A stretch of DNA of 45,377 nt from an uncultured Clostridia bacterium (GTDB lineage Bacteria > Bacillota > Clostridia > Christensenellales > Pumilibacteraceae): positions 1 to 45,377 of the forward strand of contig CAMWXP010000010.1 of the NCBI GenBank assembly GCA_947178255.1, given 5' to 3'. A program made the position numbers and the translations under genes. Numbering within the stretch: position 1 is the first letter of the stretch; each line of letters opens with the position of its first letter. The notes beneath the pieces were generated by a model. It did not search any database and had not been told where the DNA came from. It was given only the letters and a program-made list of their open reading frames with translations. Shown piece by piece: positions 29,029-37,225 of the stretch.

Positions 29029-30741
29029 TTACAGTATGTAGTATTCGCTGTCGTTAAGATTTTTGCCCCAGCCGAGCACGTTGCCTTTAACTTTGGTGGG
29101 GATTGTGTACTTGTTGGCTTTGTCTAAATTCTTGTTTGCGGTAAGCTCTATAATGTTGTCGAGCGTAATGTTGTACTCGTCGTATTCGCCGCCCGTGGGG
29201 GTGTAGCAAAGCTTGGTGTCGCATTTGACCGAATCGATTTTTCCGTCCTTCAACGTAACTTCTATATCGGCGTCCTTTATTAAGTATTCTGTATTGAAGT
29301 AGTTGTTGACGGTGATTACACTGTCGTACGGATTGGTGTTAATCATGTTGACTATTTTCTCTTGAACATTTGCTGTGCCATCTTTGCCGAGGTAAATCTT
29401 GTACACTGTTTCGGTGCCCTTGACCTGCTTTTTGATGCAGTCTATTTTGGACGCGTCCGGCTTGACCATATTTGTCAAAAAGTCGAATTGCGTATCCGCG
29501 GTGACGACGTCCGTTACCTTTGTTTGCGTATTGGTGCCCTTTCTGGATATGAGCCAAACGCCTTGATTGTCCTCGTCCTCGCCGTTTATGTTGCCCAGCG
29601 TATACTTGTAGTTTTCCTTGCCGTCCTGCTCGTCGTGCGCCTTGTAGCAGTAGGAATGGTTGAACCAAACGTTATTATCTTCGTCGGTTTTCTTGTACAT
29701 TCTTGCTTTGTAGCTGTCCGTCGTAGCGAGCTTGTTCCACCCGGGGTCGAACTCGTTTTTGGCGGTCAGGTCGAGGGAGTAAACGGGATCGTCCTTCAAA
29801 TCCTCGAATGCGGCGTTGATTATTCCCGCTTCGCGTTGTATGTCGGCTGCGGTGTACAAAATGCCGGTGTTGGCGCTGTTGGGAACGTTGAGCGCGGTTG
29901 TGCTGCCCGTTTGTTTATAATCTACGGTCAACCCGACCTTGGTATTTTTAACGCCCACTTCCATTTGGAACTTAAAATGGAAATCGTTGATTTTATCGTC
30001 CTTCAAGTTAAAGTCCAGCGCGCTTGCGCTTGCGTTTAACTTAATGCCCTTAAACGACACGCCCGTGCCCAGCTTTTCGAATACTTGGTTGATTACGTTG
30101 CACACCGGATTAGTGCTGTCCAGCTTGAGCGGGCAGGAGTAGGCATAGGTCGAATCCTGCGATGTCGTTACGCTGTCGATGTTCGCTTCCCTTACCGAAT
30201 CGACAATCGCGACTACGGGCAGGTTAATCATCGTTATGTTCTGCTCCTCGGGGATTTCCACCGAAAGCTTTTTTACCTCGCTGCCGTCCATCGTCATCTT
30301 TACGCGGCTGTCGCCCGACGTGAAAACATATGCTGTGGAATCGAACAGCAACGGTCCGCTTGTCGTGCGCTTAAAGGAAACGGTGTCGGTCGCGCTGTCG
30401 TAGCGGTAGGAACCGTCGTACCTGCCGGTGAGCGAAGCGCCTATGCCGAGTATGCTGAAATCGCCCTTAAAGGTAAGGTTAAAATCGTAGCCCTGTACGG
30501 TGCTTTCCACAGCCCTTTGCCGCGCCCTAACCACTTGCTCTTTGGTGGGGAGCGTCACTTGGGGTTGTTGGGGTTGTTGGGGTTGTTGTTCGGGCTTTGT
30601 TGTTTCGGTTTGCGAGGGGCCGCTTTGCTCGGGTTTGGTTGTTCCGCTCGGCGTGGTATTATTGCCGCATGCTACAAGCATGCCGGCCATGCTAAGTCCC
30701 ATAACTGCCGCTAAAATTGCAGCTGCTTTTTTCTTTTTCAT
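29029..30741 (-). CDS. Large secreted lipoprotein of unknown function
   Basis: A 570-aa protein, ATG at 30741 with AGGAG upstream. The signal peptide MKKKKAAAILAAVMGLSMAG ends in the lipobox LVAC (Cys25). It is followed by a Thr/Pro/Gln linker with PEQQPQQPQQPQ (about residues 50-62), which the DNA encodes as short TTG-rich tandem repeats. The remaining 500 residues are beta-rich. Features such as DFNLTFKGDFSILGIGASLTGRYDGSYRY suggest repeated antiparallel sheets like LolA/LppX or LpqN-type lipoproteins. No catalytic motif is seen. Cys residues are few. It is probably a surface-exposed binding protein, and the substrate is unknown. Confidence 0.85.
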   Translation of the reverse strand: MKKKKAAAILAAVMGLSMAGMLVACGNNTTPSGTTKPEQSGPSQTETTKPEQQPQQPQQPQVTLPTKEQVVRARQRAVESTVQGYDFNLTFKGDFSILGIGASLTGRYDGSYRYDSATDTVSFKRTTSGPLLFDSTAYVFTSGDSRVKMTMDGSEVKKLSVEIPEEQNITMINLPVVAIVDSVREANIDSVTTSQDSTYAYSCPLKLDSTNPVCNVINQVFEKLGTGVSFKGIKLNASASALDFNLKDDKINDFHFKFQMEVGVKNTKVGLTVDYKQTGSTTALNVPNSANTGILYTAADIQREAGIINAAFEDLKDDPVYSLDLTAKNEFDPGWNKLATTDSYKARMYKKTDEDNNVWFNHSYCYKAHDEQDGKENYKYTLGNINGEDEDNQGVWLISRKGTNTQTKVTDVVTADTQFDFLTNMVKPDASKIDCIKKQVKGTETVYKIYLGKDGTANVQEKIVNMINTNPYDSVITVNNYFNTEYLIKDADIEVTLKDGKIDSVKCDTKLCYTPTGGEYDEYNITLDNIIELTANKNLDKANKYTIPTKVKGNVLGWGKNLNDSEYYIL

Positions 30742-30936
30742 GTTTTTCTCCTTTTCTTTCTACTGCAAGTAAATTATAGCACTATTTTGCTGTGAAATCA
30801 AATAAATTGCCCGCGACAATCCAAATTCAACAATCTGTTGAGAACGTATGATTGCGAAAAAGCCGCATCGATGTTTTGCGTATCTGCTTAAAAACATTAA
30901 GATTGTATTAGAAATAAGATTAAATAAAGATTTTTG

Positions 30937-30965
30937 TTGTATTTTGACGAATTATTTGTTAAAAT
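30937..30965 (+). promoter_or_regulatory. Promoter of the DUF885 lipoprotein gene
   Basis: TTGTAT (30937-30942), 17-bp spacer, TAAAAT (30960-30965), 38 bp before the ATG at 31004. The 30742-30936 interval is AT-rich and holds nothing else I can name. Confidence 0.55.
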
Positions 30966-31003
30966 AACTATGGACGAATTATTATTTGTCGCAGGAGAAT
31001 TTA

Positions 31004-32848
31004 ATGAAAAAGCGTAAAAAATTAATTGCATTTGCCATGTGTGGGGTCATGTCGGCTTCGGCCATGTTCGGGCTTGCGGGCTGCCGCAACGGCAGATTCC
31101 CGTTTGGGCATACGCCGGAGCCGTTGGACGAGCTCGGGCTGGATTTTGCAATAACCCTTATGGGCGGCGATGCGTTTGCTTGGAACGCGTTTTCGGCTAC
31201 GCCGTACGAAACGTACGGATACGTCGTTCCCGACGAACAAAAGTGGTATTCCTATTCGGGCATGCAGACCAGCAGCGACGTGAGCATGGTCAACTATTTG
31301 TTTAATACGTATGCCAAAGAGCTTAGCTATTACAAGCCGTCCGACCTAAGCGGCGAGGACGCTATTACGTACCGCGCACTGGACAATGCGATCGGCACCT
31401 ATCGCGCGTACTACAAATCGCAATACGTAAACACGTTCGAGCTTTTGGGCGGGTCGTATATAAGCAGCGAGGGCGGGTACGTAGCCGACTTTGCGCAGTC
31501 GTTTGAAAACTTTGAATTCCGCTCGCAAAAAGACGTCGATACGTTGCTTACCGTTACGAAGACCACAGACGAAGCGTTTGAAAGTTACTTGGACTTTGCG
31601 CGCGACCGTGCGAACAACGGCCGACCGTTGTACGACTTTACCGTCAACGCTATGCGCGATTACCTTGACGACGTTTACCAAAAGGGCGACGATTTTTATC
31701 TTTACGAGCTTGCATCCAACAAGATAGACAGCGCCGAGTTTTTGAACGAGTCGACCAAGACCATGTATAAAAACGAGTACAAAGCTGCCATTCATGACAA
31801 ATACATGGCGGGCGTTAAAACTCTGTACGACGGGCTGGAAGCGTATATCGGCAAAGCGAAAAACCCGACAAAGAGCTATCTTGCCGCGGCGGGCAATGCC
31901 GGCAAAGCGTATTATGAATGGCTGTTCCGCCAAAAGACGGGCATAACGGGCGCCAACCTCTCCGCGGTATATCAGGAGATTCTGACTGCAAACGAACAAT
32001 ATGAGGATAAGAAAAACGCCATAGAAGCCGAAATGGAGGCGTTGAAGGAAACCGATCCTGACACCTACGCCGAGTTTAACGAATATAAAAGCGGGACTAA
32101 AATGCTGCTCGGACTGACCGATCCCGAGGAAATATTGGAGTACTTAAAGGTTGCGGCAAATGACATCGTGCCCGACCTGAAAACACAGCCCGACATAGGC
32201 TTTAAGTATATGGACGACACGGTGGCGGAAATATCCAATGCCTTGGCGTACTATATGCGTACGCCGCTCGACCTTACGAATTCGAGCGAAAAGATTACGC
32301 TCAACGGCTACCAAATGGAACAAGATCCGTCCGGACTGCTTACCACCATTGCGCACGAAGGCTATCCCGGTCACTTGTATGCGTACGTCAATGCCAAGGA
32401 GAACGGCGCAAGCCTGCTTTCAAATTGCACCAACACGTTATCATTTTCAGAGGGCTGGGCGAATTACGTCGAGCTTGTGCTGCTGGACAATATAGCCAAA
32501 ACGTCAAACAAGGCGACGGCTAAGTTTTGCGAGTACCAAAAGTACCTCACACTTTTTGGGTATACCAATGCGGTGATTTCCGATATGGTGGTAAACTATG
32601 TCGGCAGAGATCTTTCGACACTCATCGATGACAGCACTGTACAAATGCTTATCGAAAACCCCGCCGTGTATGTTCCGTACGGCTACGGCATGTACACTAT
32701 GTATACCCTGCACGAAAGGGCAAAAACCGAGTTGGGCGACAAGTACAACGAAGTCGAGTTCAACGGCGCACTGCTTGCAGAGGGCTTCGGTCCTACGCTG
32801 GTAAGAGCAAAGGAAATAACCGATAACTATATTAAAAACCATAAATAA
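31004..32848 (+). CDS. DUF885-family metallopeptidase-like lipoprotein
   Basis: A 614-aa protein, ATG at 31004 after AGGAGAA. The signal peptide has FGLAGC (Cys27). DUF885 proteins are zinc-dependent peptidases related to M3-type enzymes. Visible features are the zinc signature IAHEGYPGHLYAYV (about residues 446-459), with HExxxGH in the order His-Glu-Gly-Tyr-Pro-Gly-His, and the downstream metal ligand block FSEGWANYVELVL (about 477-489). The C-terminal GYGMYTMYTLHERAKTELG is also typical. It is anchored to the outer face of the membrane and probably cleaves peptides or other amides. The long N-terminal half (about 40-440) is helical. A terminator follows directly. Confidence 0.9.
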   Translation: MKKRKKLIAFAMCGVMSASAMFGLAGCRNGRFPFGHTPEPLDELGLDFAITLMGGDAFAWNAFSATPYETYGYVVPDEQKWYSYSGMQTSSDVSMVNYLFNTYAKELSYYKPSDLSGEDAITYRALDNAIGTYRAYYKSQYVNTFELLGGSYISSEGGYVADFAQSFENFEFRSQKDVDTLLTVTKTTDEAFESYLDFARDRANNGRPLYDFTVNAMRDYLDDVYQKGDDFYLYELASNKIDSAEFLNESTKTMYKNEYKAAIHDKYMAGVKTLYDGLEAYIGKAKNPTKSYLAAAGNAGKAYYEWLFRQKTGITGANLSAVYQEILTANEQYEDKKNAIEAEMEALKETDPDTYAEFNEYKSGTKMLLGLTDPEEILEYLKVAANDIVPDLKTQPDIGFKYMDDTVAEISNALAYYMRTPLDLTNSSEKITLNGYQMEQDPSGLLTTIAHEGYPGHLYAYVNAKENGASLLSNCTNTLSFSEGWANYVELVLLDNIAKTSNKATAKFCEYQKYLTLFGYTNAVISDMVVNYVGRDLSTLIDDSTVQMLIENPAVYVPYGYGMYTMYTLHERAKTELGDKYNEVEFNGALLAEGFGPTLVRAKEITDNYIKNHK

Positions 32849-32859
32849 CAGCAAAAAAC

Positions 32860-32897
32860 AAACCCACTTCTTTTCAAAAGAAGTGGGTTTTATATTT
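32860..32897 (+). terminator. Intrinsic terminator after the DUF885 gene
   Basis: AAACCCACTTCTTTT (32860-32874) pairs with AAAAGAAGTGGGTTT (32876-32890), then TTATATTT. The stem is perfect, with the loop at TTCAA. Confidence 0.9.
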
Positions 32898-32924
32898 GAC
32901 ATTTTTAAAAAGTTTTGATAAAAT
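32896..32924 (+). promoter_or_regulatory. Promoter of the MATE-kinase fusion gene
   Basis: TTGACA (32896-32901), 17-bp spacer, TAAAAT (32919-32924). It begins in the tail of the preceding terminator and lies about 195 bp before the start codon, leaving a long leader. Confidence 0.85.
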
Positions 32925-32932
32925 CAAGTATG

Positions 32933-33064
32933 TAAAGCGGTAACTAAACCGCTTTGCCTGCTAAAAACACAACGACACAAGTTGCAGATTCTTTTCTGCG
33001 TAAATCTGATTACGGCACGGTGTTTGGCGTATATCGGGCGCGGAAAAAAGCGACTTGTTTTTTT
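32933..33064 (+). promoter_or_regulatory. Structured leader with a terminator-like end, possible riboswitch or attenuator
   Basis: AAAGCGGT (32934-32941) pairs with ACCGCTTT (32948-32955). ACAAGTTGC (32977-32985) pairs with GCGACTTGT (33050-33058) with one wobble, enclosing smaller hairpins (GCAGA..TCTGC). It is followed by seven T (33058-33064), as in an intrinsic terminator. The start codon lies 53 bp further on. Known riboswitches that control MATE genes in Clostridia include guanidine-IV (mepA motif). I do not recognise its consensus here. Confidence 0.55.
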
Positions 33065-33117
33065 ATGTCATATTTTTGCCGCGCCGTAATTTCAAAAGTA
33101 TTTTACGGAGGTTTTTT

Positions 33118-35181
33118 ATGGACGAAAACGAAAACAGGGTATTGGGCGAAGGCAAGCTGTTTAAGCTTATGATCAAGTTTGCCGTGCCGTGCGTGCTGTC
33201 GCTGCTTGTCAGCGCACTGTACAACATTGTCGACCAGATATTTGTCGGCAACAGCGAGCTCAGCGTGCTGGGCAATGCGGCTACGGGCGTTGTCTTTCCG
33301 ATATTTATCATTGCGCAAGCTTTTGCATGGTGGATAGGCGACGGCTGCGCGGCGTACCTGAATATTTGTCAGGGACAAAAGAACGCGCAAAACGCGCACA
33401 AATCCATAGGTACGGGAATAATGTTTACCGTTATCGCAAGCGTTGTACTTATGGCGATATTTTATCCGCTTAAAACGCCTATTCTCAAAACGTTCGGTGC
33501 GACGGTCGATTCCGTTGCCGCCGACGGCAAGTTTGTGCCCGGCAGTCTCGATTATGCGATAGAATATTTCAATATAATTCTCGGATTTTTCCCCGTGTTC
33601 ATGGCAATGAACATGATGAACGCCGTCGTGCGTGCCGACGGCTCGCCGGGCTGGTCAATGATATCCATGCTAAGCGGCGCGGTTACCAACATAGTATTAG
33701 ACGCGGTGTTCATTATGGGATTCAAGTGGGGCATGGCCGGCGCGGCGTGGGCGACTGTTATCGGACAGACCGTCTCGTTTGTAATCAGCTTGGTGTACTT
33801 TATTTGCAAAACCAAAACGTTCAAAATGAGGCTGAGCAGCTTCAAACCCGATTTTAAGGAGTTTTCCACTCCCGTCAAGCTCGGGCTGTCCTCGTTTATA
33901 ACGCAGTTGACCATTGTTATAATATCGCTTGTGTGCAACATAATGTTGCTTAAATACGGCGCAATGTCGGTATACGGGCAAAACATCCCGATATCGCTGA
34001 TAGCGATAGAAAGCAAGGTGTTTACCGTGGTAATAAATATTGTTGTCGGAATCGTGCTCGGCTGTCAGCCTATAATCGGGTTTAACATAGGCGCCAAAAA
34101 GTATGACCGCGTCAAAAAACTGTACTTGTATATTTTGGCAAGTACGGTTACAATAGGCGTGATATTTACCATTTTGTTCGAAGCGGCGCCCAACGCCGTA
34201 GTGGCGATATTCGGCAACCCCGATCCCAAACAGGTCGATCCCGATAGGTATTGGGAGTTCGGAAAAATGTTGTTCCGCATATTCCTTATGCTGGTGACGT
34301 TCACTTGCACTATCAAGATGACGAGTATTTTCTTTCAAGCGGCGGGCTGCCCCGTGCGCGCTATCATATCGTCGCTCATCCGCGACATTGTGTGCTTTAT
34401 CCCGCTCATTTGCGCCTTGCCGGTTGCTATGGGAATAGAGGGTATACTGTGGGCGGCGCCGATAGCCGACGGCGTAGCTATGATTGTGGCGGCGTTGTTG
34501 ACGGTGTTCTTTTTCCGTTCGCTCGGCCGCGAAAAATCAAGGCAGGCCGAAAGCGCAGTACCCGAGCAAAAGGTTGCGATTTTACCGTCGCAATCGGGCG
34601 TAATAGTTACGATTGCGCGCGAGCACGGCTCGTCGGGTAAGCAAATAGGCAAGTTGGTTGCGGAAAAGTTAGGCTTGCCGTTCTATTACAAGGACGTTAT
34701 AGCGCTTGCCGCGCAGGAGAGCGGGCTTGATAAAGAATTTATTTCCGACATAAACGACAACGCGCCGAGTATTCTTAAATCGCTGTATTTGAGTACGGAG
34801 GTGGTAAGTCAAGCGGTAATCGCTCAGGACAAGGCGATTAACATGATAGCTGACAAAGGCGGTTGTGTAATAGTGGGCAGGGCGGCTGACTACGTCCTGC
34901 GCGACCGTGAGGAGCTTGTCAGCGTATTTGTGTACGCGCCGGAGGAATATCGAATTTCACGTATAATCGAAATATACGGCGACAGCCCGGCAGACGCGCA
35001 AAGGAACATTAAAAAGTCGGACAAGGCGCGCGCCGCGTATTACAAAAACATTTCCAATCTAAAATGGGGTGACGTGCACAATTACGACCTTGCCGTGGAC
35101 AGCTCGATAGGCGTTGAGCAAACCGCCGCGCTTATTGCCGATTACGTAATGCACAAGACAGGCGCCGCCGTAAATCGGTAA
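33118..35181 (+). CDS. MATE-type transporter fused to a cytidylate-kinase-like domain
   Basis: A 687-aa protein, ATG at 33118 behind GGAGG. Residues about 1-470 are a full MATE transporter with twelve helices (GKLFKLMIKFAVPCVLSLLVSALYNIVDQIFVG at the start, GWSMISMLSG and other family blocks). A hydrophilic linker (about 470-493) leads to residues about 494-680. These match the cytidylate-kinase-like family (PF13189): VTIAREHGSSGKQIGKLVAEKLGLPFYYKD (about 494-523), GGCVIVGRAADYVLR (about 581-595), and YYKNISNLKWGDVHNYDLAVDSS. The Ser/Gly-rich P-loop variant is typical of that family, whose substrate is unknown. MATE proteins export cations. The fused kinase-like domain could modify or regulate the cargo. 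Fusion is seen in one uninterrupted frame. Confidence 0.9.
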   Translation: MDENENRVLGEGKLFKLMIKFAVPCVLSLLVSALYNIVDQIFVGNSELSVLGNAATGVVFPIFIIAQAFAWWIGDGCAAYLNICQGQKNAQNAHKSIGTGIMFTVIASVVLMAIFYPLKTPILKTFGATVDSVAADGKFVPGSLDYAIEYFNIILGFFPVFMAMNMMNAVVRADGSPGWSMISMLSGAVTNIVLDAVFIMGFKWGMAGAAWATVIGQTVSFVISLVYFICKTKTFKMRLSSFKPDFKEFSTPVKLGLSSFITQLTIVIISLVCNIMLLKYGAMSVYGQNIPISLIAIESKVFTVVINIVVGIVLGCQPIIGFNIGAKKYDRVKKLYLYILASTVTIGVIFTILFEAAPNAVVAIFGNPDPKQVDPDRYWEFGKMLFRIFLMLVTFTCTIKMTSIFFQAAGCPVRAIISSLIRDIVCFIPLICALPVAMGIEGILWAAPIADGVAMIVAALLTVFFFRSLGREKSRQAESAVPEQKVAILPSQSGVIVTIAREHGSSGKQIGKLVAEKLGLPFYYKDVIALAAQESGLDKEFISDINDNAPSILKSLYLSTEVVSQAVIAQDKAINMIADKGGCVIVGRAADYVLRDREELVSVFVYAPEEYRISRIIEIYGDSPADAQRNIKKSDKARAAYYKNISNLKWGDVHNYDLAVDSSIGVEQTAALIADYVMHKTGAAVNR

Positions 35182-35218
35182 TGCTGTAAAAATGTTGAAA
35201 AAAATTGACGATTATCTA

Positions 35219-35247
35219 TTGACAACTATAAAAGGGCTATGTTATAC
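35219..35247 (+). promoter_or_regulatory. Promoter of the 131-aa gene
   Basis: TTGACA (35219-35224), 17-bp spacer, TTATAC (35242-35247), 51 bp before the ATG at 35299. Confidence 0.8.
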
Positions 35248-35298
35248 TCAAACGGTTGGCTGAGGAAATCGCCGTCAAAATAAAAAAGGAGCACGAAT

Positions 35299-35694
35299 AT
35301 GGCAGCTATTACATGGAATGACGTTGTAAAACACCTTGATTCTACGTACAAAACGGATAGAGCGGGAGACATGGTAAAAATCGTATTTGTGTATCCCGAC
35401 GACGAAAACAGGACGCAGCTGGTGCTTGTGGATCATGAGCAACAGACCAACAGACTGCTCGTGGAAGTGGTATCGCGTGTGGGCGAAATCGCAACAAGCC
35501 GCCTGCCCAAAGCCCTCGAAGCAATCGGCAAAAAGTACTTTGTCGGTTTGGAAAAGATGGGCGATTTGTATTATGTAAGAGTTACGCTTGATATGAACTA
35601 TGTTCCGATGTCGGCAATAGGCAATCTTGTGGAGCTTGTCAGCCGCACCGCGGATAACTTGGAAAAGGAATTCTGCGGCGGCGACGAGAACTAA
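35299..35694 (+). CDS. Hypothetical alpha/beta protein, YbjN-like
   Basis: A 131-aa soluble protein, ATG at 35299 after AAGGAGC. Predicted strands RTQLVLVDHEQQ, RLLVEVVSRVG, LYYVRVTLDMNYVP and helices around ITWNDVVKHLDSTY and LVELVSRTADNLEKEF fit the type III secretion chaperone/YbjN fold. No active site is visible. It is a compact, acidic protein that could bind a partner peptide. It stands alone with its own promoter and terminator. Family assignment is by pattern only. Confidence 0.8.
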   Translation: MAAITWNDVVKHLDSTYKTDRAGDMVKIVFVYPDDENRTQLVLVDHEQQTNRLLVEVVSRVGEIATSRLPKALEAIGKKYFVGLEKMGDLYYVRVTLDMNYVPMSAIGNLVELVSRTADNLEKEFCGGDEN

Positions 35695-35720
35695 TTGTCT
35701 ATACAAAGCAAAGAACTGGT

Positions 35721-35754
35721 GCATAAGCGTACTACTACGCTTATGCACTTTTTT
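35721..35754 (+). terminator. Intrinsic terminator
   Basis: GCATAAGCGTA (35721-35731) pairs perfectly with TACGCTTATGC (35736-35746), then ACTTTTTTG. Confidence 0.9.
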
Positions 35755-35792
35755 GTTGCAAAACTAATCTAAATCCCAAAAGGAGAAGTCCT

Positions 35793-36146
35793 ATGAAAAA
35801 AATAGAATATCGTGCCGTCAACTGGAAAGCCACAGGGCGCAATCTGCAAAATTTAAGGTTGAACAATTACAATCTGCGTAAATACGTGTGCTGGCAGTTG
35901 AAAAGCGGAAGCAGTAATTGTATAGGCGATTGCGATAAATGCAAACTGGATATGGATAACCATATAAGTCAAGGGGAGCTTGCGCGCGTTTTCTATTTGG
36001 ACAACGAAAGCAGAATTGTAAATTGGGAAAAGGGCAGAGCGCGCCCCACGATAAGCGATTTGCTGTACTATGCGGAGATATGCCGCATTCCGCTCGAACA
36101 GGTGCTTGTGTTCGAAGCAAGCGCTACAAAAGAAAAAGACCAATAA
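35793..36146 (+). CDS. Xre-type regulator with a cysteine cluster inserted between helices
   Basis: A 117-aa protein, ATG at 35793 after AAAAGGAG. Residues about 13-30 (ATGRNLQNLRLNNYNLRK) and 58-105 (SQGELARVFYLDNESRIVNWEKGRARPTISDLLYYAEICRIPLEQVLVF) form a Cro/C1 HTH. Between helix 1 and helix 2 there is an extra segment of about 25 residues with four Cys (CWQLKSGSSNCIGDCDKCKLD, at about 33-53). The Cys spacing C-x10-C-x3-C-x2-C could hold a zinc or iron-sulfur centre, which would make DNA binding metal- or redox-dependent. The gene is monocistronic and followed by two overlapping hairpins. Confidence 0.85.
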   Translation: MKKIEYRAVNWKATGRNLQNLRLNNYNLRKYVCWQLKSGSSNCIGDCDKCKLDMDNHISQGELARVFYLDNESRIVNWEKGRARPTISDLLYYAEICRIPLEQVLVFEASATKEKDQ

Positions 36147-36150
36147 TATT

Positions 36151-36196
36151 ATCGACCGTTACGTAAATTTTCGGTCGATACGATTGACCGAAAATT
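36151..36196 (+). promoter_or_regulatory. Overlapping alternative hairpins
   Basis: ATCGACCG (36152-36159) can pair with CGGTCGAT (36172-36179). AATTTTCGGTC (36166-36176) can instead pair with GACCGAAAATT (36186-36196). The two share bases and exclude each other, as in attenuators. No T-run follows, so function is open. Confidence 0.4.
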
Positions 36197-36286
36197 AAGC
36201 CGTATTATCGAAAAAACTACGGCGGCATTATGCCGGTTTATGCACCTTGGGAATATCTGAATAAGTTCGTGCGGCAATCTTGCTGA

Positions 36287-36371
36287 CGATTTGCGCGAAT
36301 ACGTGCCACAATAGAACGCGCACGTAGCGCTGCTACGAGCGCAACCTATTGTGTTCGTCTCCCGCAAATCG
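36287..36371. repeat. Large nested palindrome, 85 bp
   Basis: Five consecutive stems nest without clashes: CGATTTGCG/CGCAAATCG (36287-36295 with 36363-36371), CGAA/TTCG, CACAATAG/CTATTGTG (36307-36314 with 36346-36353), GCGC/GCGC and GTAGC/GCTAC, with a GCT tip. Could be a DNA-level mobile element (REP/MITE type) or a transcribed hairpin. It lies in the 468-bp gene-free stretch before the ClpP-type operon. Confidence 0.75.
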
Positions 36372-36427
36372 CCGACGCAATCTCGCTCGCGTCACTTAAT
36401 CAGAATTCCCTTTGCGCACAGTCAATC

Positions 36428-36463
36428 GAGAACTTGTAAAATTTGCAAGTTCTCTTTTATTTT
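36428..36463 (+). terminator. Intrinsic terminator with no upstream gene
   Basis: GAGAACTTG (36428-36436) pairs with CAAGTTCTC (36446-36454), then TTTTATTTT. No coding frame ends nearby, so it may end a transcript that includes the nested palindrome, or the readthrough from the Xre gene. Confidence 0.8.
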
Positions 36464-36614
36464 CGCAGTTTTGCTGTAATAGCTGTCGGCAAACTGCGTT
36501 GAACAATACTTGACACTGTGCTACCATATTTATGGAGGAAGGGGTAGCAAGGAGCTTGTAAGCTAACAGCCAAAACTTTTTAACGCGGAAACCCGCAAAG
36601 GAGAGAAAAGAATC

Positions 36615-37184
36615 ATGAATGAAAGAGAGAAGTTTTCTTGGGAATACTCGCTCAACCGCAACACCGTCAACATATTCGGCGTTGTTGACACTCCGATGGC
36701 GGAGCTGGTTATAGGTCAGCTTCAATACTTGGACGACAAGTTTAAAAGCGAGGACGTTCCGCCGTCCGAACGCATAATCACGCTGCAAATTAACAGCCCG
36801 GGCGGTAGCGTAAGCGACGGACTGGCAATCTACGACACAATGAACTACATAGACGCAAAAATCCGCACGGTCGGATTGGGCATGTGCGCAAGCATGGGCG
36901 CGTTTTTGCTGTCGTCGGGCACCAAGGGCATGCGCGCGGCAACCAAAAATTGCGAAATACTAATCCACCAGCCGATGGGCGGCGCGAGCGGGCAGGCGAG
37001 CGATATAATAATCGCCGCCAACCATATCGAGCGCATGCGCTCTCGGCTCAACAACATACTTGCCGCCAACACCGGCAATTCTATCAGGAGGATAGCCAAG
37101 GACACCGACCGCGACACCATTCTTACGGCGGACGAGGCCAAGGCGTACGGCCTGATCGATATCGTAATCAACAAAAACGCATAA
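36615..37184 (+). CDS. ClpP-type serine peptidase
   Basis: A 189-aa protein, ATG at 36615 after AAAGGAG. It keeps the ClpP catalytic setting: nucleophile Ser in GMCASMGAFLLSSG (about residue 97), His in HQPMGG (about 122), and the oxyanion loop INSPGGSV (about 58-65). The N terminus VNIFGVVDTPMAELVIGQL also fits. Asp of the triad is expected around ANHIERMRSRLNNILAANTG and is not certain. It looks like a ClpP paralogue (housekeeping clpP is usually elsewhere, with clpX). Its partners here are a large unknown protein and a VirD4/TraG-type ATPase, so it probably works with them and not with ClpX. First gene of the operon. Confidence 0.9.
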   Translation: MNEREKFSWEYSLNRNTVNIFGVVDTPMAELVIGQLQYLDDKFKSEDVPPSERIITLQINSPGGSVSDGLAIYDTMNYIDAKIRTVGLGMCASMGAFLLSSGTKGMRAATKNCEILIHQPMGGASGQASDIIIAANHIERMRSRLNNILAANTGNSIRRIAKDTDRDTILTADEAKAYGLIDIVINKNA

Positions 37185-37225
37185 CGCATTTGGCGATTAT
37201 GCAACCGAAAAAAGGGAGATTTATT

